This document shows, piece by piece, positions 1-6,644 of a DNA stretch of 9,425 bases. Position numbers and translations under genes: made by a program. Below the pieces are notes generated by a model, which ran no database searches, was not told where the DNA came from, and saw only the letters and a program-made list of their open reading frames with translations. Position 1 is the stretch's first letter, and each line of letters starts with the position of its first letter. The DNA comes from Clostridia bacterium BRH_c25 (GTDB taxonomy: Bacteria; Bacillota_A; Clostridia; Lutisporales; Lutisporaceae), in NCBI GenBank assembly GCA_001515955.1, contig LOES01000036.1, positions 1 through 9,425 of the forward strand, read 5' to 3'.

Positions 1-35
1 TTTGCCAGCATTTTATATAATTCCATACGTTTCAT
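1..35 (-). CDS. Start of an unidentified gene, cut by the left edge
   Basis: An ATG at 33-35 (minus strand) opens a frame reading MKRMELYKMLA before the window ends. A perfect AGGAGG lies six bases upstream of it. The gene begins 12 bases after the stop of the second sugar permease, so it is very probably co-transcribed with the transporter. Eleven residues are too few to name a family. From common CUT1 operon layouts it could be a glycoside hydrolase or another sugar-processing enzyme, but that is inference only. I am fairly sure that a gene starts here and cannot say which. Confidence 0.6.
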   Translation of the reverse strand, partial: MKRMELYKMLA

Positions 36-41
36 AAGCCG

Positions 42-47
42 CCTCCT
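42..47 (-). promoter_or_regulatory. Strong ribosome binding site for the left-edge gene
   Basis: The minus strand reads AGGAGG here, six bases before the ATG at 35. It is a full match to the anti-Shine-Dalgarno sequence and is the main reason to believe that a new gene starts at 35. Confidence 0.7.
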
Positions 48-890
48 TTATTTGACTGACCCCATCATGCCTTCTACGAAGCTCTTCTGCATAAGAAAGA
101 ACACCAGTGCCGACGGAATTGTAGTAATGATTATTCCCACCATAATAATACCATAATCCGGTGTATACGCCGAGCCCAAAGAGGAAATCAAAAGGGGCAG
201 TGTCCGCTGATCCTTGGTTTGCAGGGATACCAACGGCCACATGTAGTTGTTCCAGCTGGACATAAATGTAATGATCGCCGCCGCCGAATAAGTAGATTTC
301 ATCATAGGCATATAAATACGGAAGAAAATCCCCAACTCAGAAAGTCCGTCAATACGCGCAGCCTGGATCGTTTCATAGGGAAAGGATTTCGTATTCTGAC
401 GGAAGAAGAAAATCAGGAACGCAGTTGAAAGAGCGGGCAACGCCACTCCAAGCTTGGTATTCAAGAGGTTCATCTTGCTGAACATTCTGAACAGCGGCAC
501 CATAAGCGATGAGGTGGGTATCATCATTGACAGCAGAATCAGTGAGAAAAACCTGTCCTTCATCCTGTTGCGGAAGACGACAAAACCATAGCCCGCAAGT
601 GAGCAGACAAGCATGCTTGTTACGGTGATGATCAGCGCGAGTATGGCAGAGTTTTTGAAGCACAGCCACACATCTCCCGCCTGAATCAGCTTGTTAAAGT
701 TGTTGGCAAGCTGATTGCCGAAGGTCAGTTTACCCATTGTAATATCTTTACTGACATTGGTTGCTCCAATGATTATCCAGGCAAAGGGGAAAATTGACAG
801 GATTGCTGTTATTGACAGAAAAATATACTGTCCTGCTGCTACAGCTTTCCTCATGCGGATTTCTCTTTGAATATTAGCTGATTTTGTCAT
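48..890 (-). CDS. Sugar ABC transporter permease, CUT1 MalG/UgpE type
   Basis: This is an integral membrane subunit of a carbohydrate ABC importer (binding-protein-dependent transport inner-membrane family). It forms the translocation channel as a heterodimer with the permease encoded just upstream. The 280-residue length is typical of MalG-type partners. Hydrophobic helices are visible near residues 22-43, 82-105, 113-135, 148-163, 200-220 and 245-266. The cytoplasmic EAA loop, which docks on the ATPase, is at about 173-195 with the core AARIDGLSELGIFF. The tail FVEGMMGSVK resembles the usual end of this family. I chose the ATG at 890 over a GTG at 902 because GGTGAT is well placed before it. 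The start overlaps the end of the upstream permease by 17 bases, suggesting translational coupling. No lesion is visible, but the cognate binding protein is broken. The ATPase is not in the window; many CUT1 systems share an MsmK-type ATPase encoded elsewhere. The substrate is not identifiable. Confidence 0.93.
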   Translation of the reverse strand: MTKSANIQREIRMRKAVAAGQYIFLSITAILSIFPFAWIIIGATNVSKDITMGKLTFGNQLANNFNKLIQAGDVWLCFKNSAILALIITVTSMLVCSLAGYGFVVFRNRMKDRFFSLILLSMMIPTSSLMVPLFRMFSKMNLLNTKLGVALPALSTAFLIFFFRQNTKSFPYETIQAARIDGLSELGIFFRIYMPMMKSTYSAAAIITFMSSWNNYMWPLVSLQTKDQRTLPLLISSLGSAYTPDYGIIMVGIIITTIPSALVFFLMQKSFVEGMMGSVK

Positions 891-1773
891 TTTTATCACC
901 ACTCACTTTAAATTGTATCAGCGATAGTATTGCAACCATGAAGAAGATTGCATAAGACACTGTTGAGGCATAACCGAAATCAGGTGCAAACTTGAACAGA
1001 AGGTTGTAAATATAATGTGAGATAGAAACCGTTGAATTGGCTGGGCCTCCATTTGTAATATTTACAACTTCGTCAAAGATTTGCAGCGTTCCGGTGGTAG
1101 ACATTATTGCAGTCAAAAGTATAACAGGCTTTAACATCGGAACAATGATTTTCCAAAAACTATGCCATGGACCTGCGCCATCCACTTTAGCCGCTTCATA
1201 AATACTATTGTCAATATTCTGAAGGGCAGAAAGATAAAATATCATGTTGTAGCCGGTCCATCTCCATGTAATGGCCATAATAATTACGGCCTTTGCCCAT
1301 ATGGTGTTTAAAAGCCACGGAATCGGTTCAGAGATGATATGCAGATTCATAAGAAACTGATTGCAGACACCATCCAATGCGAACATACTCTTGAAAAGCA
1401 GGGAATATGCAACCAGCGATGTAACGCAGGGCAAAAAAATTGCGGTGCGGTAGAAGCCTCGAAAGCGCAGCTTAGGGTTATTAAGCATGGCAGCGAGGAT
1501 CAGTGCCAGTACCAGCATTGCCGGAACCTGAATAATAAGGTATGTAAGAGTATTGCCAGTTGCCCTGATGAAAACAGGGTCACGGAACAGTCGTGCATAA
1601 TTACTCAGCCCTGCAAAGGTAGTAACAATTCCCTTGCCCTTTTGCAGTGACGTGATAAACGATTGGAGCATGGGAAGCAAATTAAACCACAGGAACAGAA
1701 CAATTGCAGGTGTGACAAATCCCCAGCCATTAAGATGAAACAGGGGCTTTTTTCTTGTTGTAGTTTTATTCAT
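874..1773 (-). CDS. Sugar ABC transporter permease, CUT1 MalF/UgpA type
   Basis: This is the first of two paired membrane permeases of a carbohydrate ABC importer. It is 299 residues long, with hydrophobic segments near 18-40, 77-98, 110-128, 160-182, 212-230 and 270-289. The EAA loop at about 191-212 contains YEAAKVDGAGPWHSFWKII, the conserved contact for the ATPase. The MNKTTTRKKP start at 1773 is preferred because GGAG sits about nine bases upstream. A longer reading from 1842 would begin inside a stem-loop and add an atypical N-terminus. The gene follows the binding-protein remnant after 122 bases that hold a terminator-like hairpin, and its 3' end overlaps the next permease by 17 bases. 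The coding sequence appears intact. Sugar specificity cannot be read from a permease alone. Confidence 0.93.
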   Translation of the reverse strand: MNKTTTRKKPLFHLNGWGFVTPAIVLFLWFNLLPMLQSFITSLQKGKGIVTTFAGLSNYARLFRDPVFIRATGNTLTYLIIQVPAMLVLALILAAMLNNPKLRFRGFYRTAIFLPCVTSLVAYSLLFKSMFALDGVCNQFLMNLHIISEPIPWLLNTIWAKAVIIMAITWRWTGYNMIFYLSALQNIDNSIYEAAKVDGAGPWHSFWKIIVPMLKPVILLTAIMSTTGTLQIFDEVVNITNGGPANSTVSISHYIYNLLFKFAPDFGYASTVSYAIFFMVAILSLIQFKVSGDKNDKIS

Positions 1774-1809
1774 CGTTAGACTCCATTTCTGCTGATTCCA
1801 GTAAAAATA

Positions 1810-1845
1810 ATAGTGCCCTACCACTTTACACAGATAAGGCACTAT
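1810..1845 (-). terminator. Intercistronic stem-loop, probable attenuator between binding protein and permeases
   Basis: On the minus strand ATAGTGCCTTATC pairs with GGTAGGGCACTAT. This gives a 13-pair stem with two G-U pairs and a 10-base loop (1823-1832). It is followed by the U-rich stretch TATTTTTAC. The lower eight pairs are perfect. Lying between the binding-protein remnant and the first permease, it fits the common arrangement in which a partial terminator or RNA-stabilising hairpin keeps binding-protein transcript above permease transcript. The U-tract is interrupted, so termination is probably incomplete. Confidence 0.6.
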
Positions 1846-1881
1846 ATTCTTTAGTATTTTTACTTACAGTAATTATAGTGC
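1839..1881 (-). promoter_or_regulatory. Possible alternative (antiterminator-like) pairing
   Basis: GCACTATA at 1874-1881 and TATAGTGC at 1839-1846 (both as read on the minus strand) are perfectly complementary over eight bases across a 27-base loop. The second segment is also part of the 5' arm of the hairpin at 1810-1845, so the two pairings exclude one another. This is the geometry of an attenuator switch. The alternative pairing is weaker than the main hairpin, and a chance duplication of ATAGTGC would look the same. Confidence 0.25.
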
Positions 1882-1895
1882 GGCATGCCGGCAGT

Positions 1896-3044
1896 TTACT
1901 GAATCTGTTGTTTTAACTGGTCTTCAACTGATTTCAGAGTAGTCTTAATGTCGGCACCATTGTTGATAATTTCATTCATACCTGTTACCAGGAAAGAATC
2001 TGCCTCATCAGAGTAGATTCCCAAATTGATTGACGGAATCTTCGCTGACCACTCTGAGAAATCAGAAAAGATCTTCTACCCGCCAAAGAACTCTTGTCCC
2101 TTGCCATATTCTTCACCTGAAGCAGCGGGCAGATAGGTACCTATAGCACCAACGTTGCTCAGGATGGTCTGGTAGAAATCTATGTCAGAAGCAAGGGTTT
2201 CCTTAAGGAAATCTGCTGCTATATCAGAGTTTGGAGCATTGTTGAGCACAAGCCAGCTCGAACCGCCACGGTTACCGTAATTGGTGCCTCCTTGGATTTC
2301 AAGTCTAGGCATATGTGTAACCGCCCATTTGCCTGACTGCGTCGGTTCTGCCTTAATAGACGGTATGATCCAACAGCCTGTTGTGATACTTGCAACATCA
2401 CCGTTGTTCAGTGCAGCGACCATTTCACCCCAACCTGTAGTCAGCTTGACTATACCTGAATCCATCAGGGACTTGTAAACCTTGGCACCCTCAATTATGG
2501 CGGGATTGTTCGCAATATTAACATTGCCATCATTATCAAAGTACCAAGCACCTGACGACCACATAATATCTCTAATGATGTTCACTGAGTTCGGATCGAG
2601 AGTCAACATTGCTTTTCCAGTCTTTTCTTTAACCTTTTTACCGATCTCGATGAACTGCGACCAGGTGATGTCTTTCAGGTCATCGGCAGTGTAGCCTGCC
2701 TGCTCAAGGTAATCGGTTCTGTAGAACAGTCCTTCTGTGCCCATGTCAAAGGGTACACCATAGGTTTTACCATCCACGGTCAGCGTCTTTACCTTATATG
2801 AAGCAAATTTTGAGAAGTCGATCTTATCTGTAAGATCATAGAAAGCTCCCGGGTAGGATGTCAAGTTTTTCTGTATATTGGGATCTTCGCAGAGAACAAC
2901 TTCAGGCAATCCTTCGTTCACACCTGAGGTCAAATTTGTGTTCAGCTTCTGAACTACATCATCATATGAATATTTCTGCACATTGATTGTAACATCCGGA
3001 TGCTTTGCTTCGTAACGCGCCTTGGCCTCGTTCTTAACGTTCAT
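1896..3044 (-). pseudogene. Extracellular sugar-binding protein (SBP family 1), truncated and interrupted by an amber codon
   Basis: When intact, this protein is the lipid-anchored receptor that captures sugar outside the cell for the two downstream permeases. The frame from 3044 reads 322 residues of a family-1 solute-binding protein. Recognisable parts are YEAKHPDVTINVQKYSYDDV near the start and the hinge-region block GVPFDMGTEGLFYRTDYLEQ at about 97-116. There are two lesions. First, there is no signal peptide or lipobox, and an in-frame stop (3048-3050) lies two codons before the ATG; relatives start several dozen residues earlier. Second, a TAG at 2076-2078 follows GQEFFGG. The same frame then continues for 59 good binding-protein codons (KIFSDFSEWSAKIPSINLG and on, ending DQLKQQIQ) to a TAA at 1896-1898. 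Relatives usually have Gln here, so a single CAG to TAG change would explain it. The start ATG lacks a clear ribosome binding site. Without export and its C-terminal helices the product is unlikely to work. Confidence 0.85.
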
Positions 3045-3135
3045 AGCCTACATAAAACATGTTTATACTTTATAGATTTGCAAGTGCTATTTATATATTG
3101 AATTGAATTCTGCATATTTATAGGAGCTGCTTTAT
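3045..3135. other. Short divergent intergenic region
   Basis: These 91 AT-rich bases separate the binding-protein remnant from the response regulator. AGGAG at 3122-3126 serves the regulator start at 3136. I found no convincing pair of -35 and -10 boxes with normal spacing on either strand. No coding sequence for the missing signal peptide appears in any minus-strand frame. The promoter and N-terminal part of the binding-protein gene therefore seem to have been lost from this interval. Confidence 0.5.
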
Positions 3136-4287
3136 ATGAAAAAAATACTAATTGTAGATGATGAACTCATTTTTCGTCAGGGAATCCGATATATGGTCGA
3201 TTGGGAAACCTACCATTATACGATTGTTGGCGAAGCCACAAACGGTAAGAAAGCGTTGAAACTGATGGACAAGCTTTCTCCTGATATTGTATTCTGTGAC
3301 ATTGTAATGCCCATTCTAAACGGTGTGGAGCTTGTCAAAATAGCAAGTCATCGCTTCCCGTCTGTTAAAGTTGTAGTTCTCAGTAATTTCGATGAATTCA
3401 ATAATGTGCGACAGGCATTTAAATTCGGAGCGTGTGATTATCTGCTAAAATCACAAATTTCTAAAATTGAACTGCTTTCCTGTTTGGATAAGCTCAATCT
3501 GCAAGATAAGGAATGCAAGGACAGTCCCTCAGTGTCCCTTGCAGAGCTGGCAAAGCAGCTTCTGGATGGATTCGCTCAAGAGCCCTTTGTGGCATTTGAT
3601 ACCCTGCTCTCCCAAAAGATGAGTGAAAAATATTTTTATATGATTTACATGGAGCGTTTTGAAACTGCAGAGGGTTCCAGCGACCTGATTTATGAAATCC
3701 TGGAGGTGTATCTCAATAAATATACCTATCTGTCACTAATGACCAATCATCACGGTTGTGTAGTTCTGATCAACGCCGCGCAGGCTTTGCCTCCCTATCT
3801 CGTATCTGCGCTGTTTCAAAAGCTTGATTCACTGTTTCCTAACTGTTTCTGCATCCTAAGCAATCCATTTTGTAGAGAGGACAGTATTAAAGTGGTGTTT
3901 GACCAGCTTTGCACACTAGCGAAGTATTCAATCTTCTTTGAGGAGCGCGTTTGCTTTTTTGAATCCGACATCGTTCCTCATTTTAAAAAGCTGTCCTTTT
4001 CATTTGAGCTGTACCACGAATATGTCCGGAAATATAATTTTGCGGCGGCACAATCGCTTATGTTGTCATACATAGAGCGCATCAAGTCAACGCTTTCAAT
4101 GGACCCCTTTGAGTTTAAGAAGCTTATTGAAAATATCATCTACAACACCATCGGTGAGATTAAAGCAACCCTTTGTGATGATCCTGCGCTGGATAATATC
4201 AAGCTCAAGCTGTTTAAGAATATCGATAAGGCATTTCCAAGTACATTCCTTATATGGACTCCTACATTATCAGTTTCATGGATTTAA
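3136..4287 (+). CDS. YesN-like response regulator lacking its DNA-binding domain (truncated)
   Basis: This is the cytoplasmic regulator of a two-component pair of the kind that usually controls a neighbouring sugar transporter. The receiver domain covers about residues 3-118. It has the acidic pair D8-D9, phospho-acceptor D55 in FCDIVMPILNG, S83 in VLSNFDEF and K105 in DYLLKS, so phosphorylation should still be possible. Residues 130-365 are the divergent middle region seen in long YesN-type regulators. Such proteins normally run to about 500 residues or more and end in two AraC-type helix-turn-helix motifs. Here the frame stops at 383, and the last 17 residues (from FPSTFLIW) are out-of-frame kinase sequence. 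The break is near 4231-4250. The ATG at 3136 has AGGAG nine bases upstream. As it stands the protein could accept phosphate but not bind DNA, so it is probably a pseudogene product. Confidence 0.85.
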   Translation: MKKILIVDDELIFRQGIRYMVDWETYHYTIVGEATNGKKALKLMDKLSPDIVFCDIVMPILNGVELVKIASHRFPSVKVVVLSNFDEFNNVRQAFKFGACDYLLKSQISKIELLSCLDKLNLQDKECKDSPSVSLAELAKQLLDGFAQEPFVAFDTLLSQKMSEKYFYMIYMERFETAEGSSDLIYEILEVYLNKYTYLSLMTNHHGCVVLINAAQALPPYLVSALFQKLDSLFPNCFCILSNPFCREDSIKVVFDQLCTLAKYSIFFEERVCFFESDIVPHFKKLSFSFELYHEYVRKYNFAAAQSLMLSYIERIKSTLSMDPFEFKKLIENIIYNTIGEIKATLCDDPALDNIKLKLFKNIDKAFPSTFLIWTPTLSVSWI

Positions 4288-5192
4288 AGACCATTTTGAG
4301 CGATTTCTACACTACTCAGAACTCGCTGATATATATTTCCCTGGTAATTGTACTTCTGCTGCTTGCAATCATCGCCATCATCGTCAATCGAAACCTTGCC
4401 CCGCTTAAGATGCTTTCCCAGACCATGTCCGCTCCCGAAAGTGTTATCCCTCAGCCAGTTACAATTTCTTCCTCTGCTGAAATTGATATCGTTAGCAACT
4501 CCTACAATGCAATGGTTGAAAAGCTGAACCACTATCTCAAACAACTAGAGATCGAATATAATGAACGCCGTGAAATTGAGTTGAATTTACTGCAAATGCA
4601 GATCAATCCACATTTTCTCTATAATACCCTAGGTTCAATTAAATATCTGATCACGCGCAATGACGAAGAACAGGCATGCACAAGCATTAATTCTCTGATT
4701 TCACTCCTGCGCAGTACCCTGAGTAAAACAGGAACCCTCGTCCTTATAGAGGAAGAGCTCAATAATGTACAAAATTACATCAATATCATTTCCCCTCGCT
4801 ATGATAATTTTATCACTACCAGTATGTATGTTCATGATGACTGTCTCTCTTACAAAATTCCAAATTTGATTTTGCAGCCCTTTGTGGAGAATGCCTTCTT
4901 TCATGCTTTCCAGAAAACTCAAAAGGGTAAGATCAGCGTGTTCATTACGCTGATAAATAAAAATATTATATGTGAGATTATCGACAATGGCGATGGTATT
5001 GAGCCTGATGTGCTGAGTGCACTATTTGATGAACACTCCACAGTAAAAGCAAGATCGGCATCCAGTATTGGCATCACTAATGTTATGGAGCGTCTGAATA
5101 TGATCTACCCCAAGGAAAGCTCCCTCCGCATCATCAGTGAAGCAGGTTACGGCACATCAGTAATTATCACTTTACCGGCACAAAGCTATTGA
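4254..5192 (+). CDS. YesM-like sensor histidine kinase, N-terminally truncated
   Basis: This is the C-terminal part of a membrane sensor kinase of the YesM/LytS-like His_kinase family. It keeps one membrane helix (about residues 25-44), a HAMP linker (about 44-97), the phospho-acceptor block QINPHFLYNTL with H120, and the ATPase motifs LQPFVENAFFHAF (N213), DNGDGI (244-249) and SIGITNVMERL (271-281). Full-length members have around 580 residues, with a first membrane helix and a large extracellular Cache-type sensor domain, both absent here. The first visible ATG (4254) lies inside the regulator frame and has no Shine-Dalgarno sequence. Another ATG at 4278 sits just before the regulator stop, so expression would depend on termination-reinitiation. 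In the kinase frame a TAA at 4227-4229 blocks any longer start. The catalytic half could be active but deaf to signal. Confidence 0.85.
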   Translation: MDSYIISFMDLKTILSDFYTTQNSLIYISLVIVLLLLAIIAIIVNRNLAPLKMLSQTMSAPESVIPQPVTISSSAEIDIVSNSYNAMVEKLNHYLKQLEIEYNERREIELNLLQMQINPHFLYNTLGSIKYLITRNDEEQACTSINSLISLLRSTLSKTGTLVLIEEELNNVQNYINIISPRYDNFITTSMYVHDDCLSYKIPNLILQPFVENAFFHAFQKTQKGKISVFITLINKNIICEIIDNGDGIEPDVLSALFDEHSTVKARSASSIGITNVMERLNMIYPKESSLRIISEAGYGTSVIITLPAQSY

Positions 5193-5236
5193 TTTATATA
5201 TTTTGCAATAAACATTGTACATAGATCTATAAAAAT

Positions 5237-5261
5237 ACAGGTGATACATAGTACCACCTGT
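5237..5261 (-). terminator. Intrinsic terminator of the peptide-transport/peptidase operon
   Basis: On the minus strand ACAGGTGGTAC pairs with GTATCACCTGT around the triloop TAT. This is an 11-pair stem with one G-U, followed directly by ATTTTTAT. On the plus strand the same stem has an A-C mismatch and no T-tract. It therefore reads as a terminator for transcription coming from 9425 leftwards, not for the kinase. It lies 22 bases after the stop of the small frame at 5284-5454. Confidence 0.72.
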
Positions 5262-5283
5262 GCATTATGGCAAACATTGAATA

Positions 5284-5454
5284 TTATTTAATGTTCTCAA
5301 CTGATGAAGTTAAGCTGCTCTTTCCTATGCTCCTGCTTTGTCTTTGTATTCTGTAGAGTATTCTCATCCATATGGCCGCCATGATGCTGAAGGTAGTGAT
5401 TTCAGCTACATATTCATGCTTGCCGTAAGCGATTATATTCCTGAGGTTTTCCAT
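5284..5454 (-). CDS. Possible 56-residue small protein, unknown function
   Basis: An ATG at 5454 opens a 56-codon frame that starts MENLRNIIAYGKHEYVAEIT and ends at TAA 5284-5286. Residues 17-34 (AEITTFSIMAAIWMRILY) are fairly hydrophobic. The C-terminal third is basic and Ser-rich (RIQRQSRSIGKSS), so a small membrane or membrane-associated protein is conceivable. Support comes from position: it fills the gap between the peptidase stop and the operon terminator. The weakness is translation, because the only purine-rich site (AGGA) is about 24 bases upstream. That AGGA is better spaced for another ATG at 5465, which yields only a 17-residue peptide in a different frame. I do not recognise a family. 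It may instead be a decayed gene or a 3' untranslated region. Confidence 0.35.
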   Translation of the reverse strand: MENLRNIIAYGKHEYVAEITTFSIMAAIWMRILYRIQRQSRSIGKSSLTSSVENIK

Positions 5455-5477
5455 TTTCTATATGCATATCGCTTGTC

Positions 5478-6575
5478 CTAAACAATTATAATATCCCTGG
5501 TGGATTTGTTCAAAACCTCTTTTCCGCTTTCTGTCACCAGAACAATATCTTCCACTCTCATACCGAACCTGCCTGCTATATATATCCCCGGCTCAACGCT
5601 GAATGTCATGCCCGGCTCCAGAACCTGAGCGTTTCCCTCCTTGATGTACGGCCCCTCATGCACAGCCATGCCTATTCCATGTCCTGTCCTGTTCAGGAAA
5701 CAATGTCCATACCCTGCCTCTCTGATCACTGTCCTTGCAGCCAGGTCCACCTGCTCTGCCGTTATTCCCGGCCTTACAAGCTCCTCAGCATCTGTATTTG
5801 CCCTGACTACTATATCAAATATCTTCCTCTGCTCCTCTGTAGGCTCCCCCACAAAAATAGTCCTTGATATATCAGAACAAAACCCGTTATACCTGCATCC
5901 GAAGTCTAATATGATTATATCCTTCTCTTCAATTATTCTCTCATCCTTGTTGTAATGAGGCCTTGAAGTATTGGGACCGGAAGCTACGATAGAGTCAAAA
6001 GCCAGACCTTGGCCTCCACATTCAATGAACAGCTCCTTTATTCTATTGCTGATATCTCTCTCAATTAATCCCGGGCGTATATATTTTATGATCTCACCCA
6101 TAACCCTGTCTGCTATTTCAGCAGCTTTCCTCAGAAATTTCCTTTCTTCCTCACTCTTTATCAATCTCATTTTCTCTAATACCCCGCTGCCATTTGCAAA
6201 GCTTACATTCAGGCATTCCTGCATGTCAAGCAGGTCTACAGCCCTTACACCGTCATTAACACCCATTGCCATATCCTTGATTCCATACTCGTCCCTTGCC
6301 TGGACTACTGCAGACAGGAAGCCGGCAGTATCACTCCAGACATAAATTTTTGATTCATTTCCCAGCTTCTCTCTTGCTTCTTCGTAATATAATTCAGGGA
6401 TTATGTGAAAAAATCTTCCGTCTGACAAAGCGAAAAGCGCCTTGAACCTTTCATCAGGGTGAAAGTGCAGACCGGTAAGATACTCCAAATCAGATGATGG
6501 TCCGACTATCATGGCATCCAAGCAGTTTTCCTTCAACCTGCGGGATAATTCTCCTATTTTGCTGTTTTGCGACAT
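5478..6575 (-). CDS. M24-family Xaa-Pro-type aminopeptidase/dipeptidase
   Basis: This is a cytoplasmic two-metal peptidase of the pita-bread fold that releases N-terminal residues before proline or cleaves Xaa-Pro dipeptides. It is 365 residues long, the usual size for PepQ/PepP-like clostridial enzymes. A creatinase-like N-terminal domain covers about residues 5-135 and the catalytic domain about 143-365. All five metal ligands are visible: D224 (ILDFG), D235 (CSDISRT), H299 (GHGIG), E328 (SVEPGIY) and E342 (MRVEDIV). The accessory H306 (AVHEGP) is also present. The start at 6575 is fixed by GGAGGT seven bases upstream; longer readings use a TTG or lack a binding site. It follows the OppF-type ATPase after 65 bases that contain a good promoter, so it can be read with the transporter or alone. 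Proline-peptide hydrolysis fits a neighbouring peptide importer. Whether it prefers dipeptides or longer peptides cannot be settled by eye. Confidence 0.93.
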   Translation of the reverse strand: MSQNSKIGELSRRLKENCLDAMIVGPSSDLEYLTGLHFHPDERFKALFALSDGRFFHIIPELYYEEAREKLGNESKIYVWSDTAGFLSAVVQARDEYGIKDMAMGVNDGVRAVDLLDMQECLNVSFANGSGVLEKMRLIKSEEERKFLRKAAEIADRVMGEIIKYIRPGLIERDISNRIKELFIECGGQGLAFDSIVASGPNTSRPHYNKDERIIEEKDIIILDFGCRYNGFCSDISRTIFVGEPTEEQRKIFDIVVRANTDAEELVRPGITAEQVDLAARTVIREAGYGHCFLNRTGHGIGMAVHEGPYIKEGNAQVLEPGMTFSVEPGIYIAGRFGMRVEDIVLVTESGKEVLNKSTRDIIIV

Positions 6576-6615
6576 ATATAATACCTCCATGCTATATATA
6601 GTTTGTTTGTTCCAT

Positions 6616-6644
6616 ATTATACAATTATACCAGACTTCTATCAA
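6616..6644 (-). promoter_or_regulatory. Sigma-A-type promoter for the peptidase gene
   Basis: On the minus strand TTGATA (6639-6644) and a perfect TATAAT (6616-6621) are separated by exactly 17 bases. The -35 box overlaps the stop codon of the OppF-type gene. A second TATAAT (6624-6629), preceded by TGG, could act as an extended -10. Transcription would start near 6608, giving a leader of about 33 bases before the ATG at 6575. Confidence 0.6.

Noticed and set aside
13..240. Tyr/Gly-rich minus-strand frame within the second permease gene
   Set aside because: It overlaps the conserved C-terminal half of the permease in another frame and has no start signal. It is a reading-frame shadow.
1774..1842. 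Longer N-terminus for the first permease from an ATG at 1842
   Set aside because: It would start inside the stem-loop, adds an atypical sequence, and the ATG at 1773 has a good ribosome binding site.
1881..1893. Overlapping palindromes CGGCATGCCG and TGCCGGCA as an operator
   Set aside because: They lie just after the binding-protein stop with no promoter nearby and no loop for a normal hairpin.
2076..2078. Readthrough or pyrrolysine recoding of the TAG codon
   Set aside because: The gene also lacks its export signal, TAG ends the OppC-type gene as a normal stop, and binding proteins are not known pyrrolysine proteins. A nonsense mutation is simpler.
4230..4287. Programmed -1 frameshift making a regulator-kinase fusion
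   Set aside because: The frames do differ by -1, but I see no slippery heptamer in the overlap, and both proteins lack whole domains. A deletion explains the junction better.
5193..5236. Palindrome ATAGATCTAT (5221-5230) and the weak hairpin TGCAAT-AAAC-ATTGTA
   Set aside because: Both are short, AT-rich and lack a T-tract or any flanking signal, so they may be chance.
5237..5261. Terminator for the plus-strand kinase gene
   Set aside because: On the plus strand the stem has an A-C mismatch and no T-tract after it. The T-tract lies on the minus strand.
5641..6345. Open plus-strand frames opposite the peptidase
   Set aside because: They are antisense shadows with no recognisable domain, and the minus-strand protein carries all catalytic residues of a known family.
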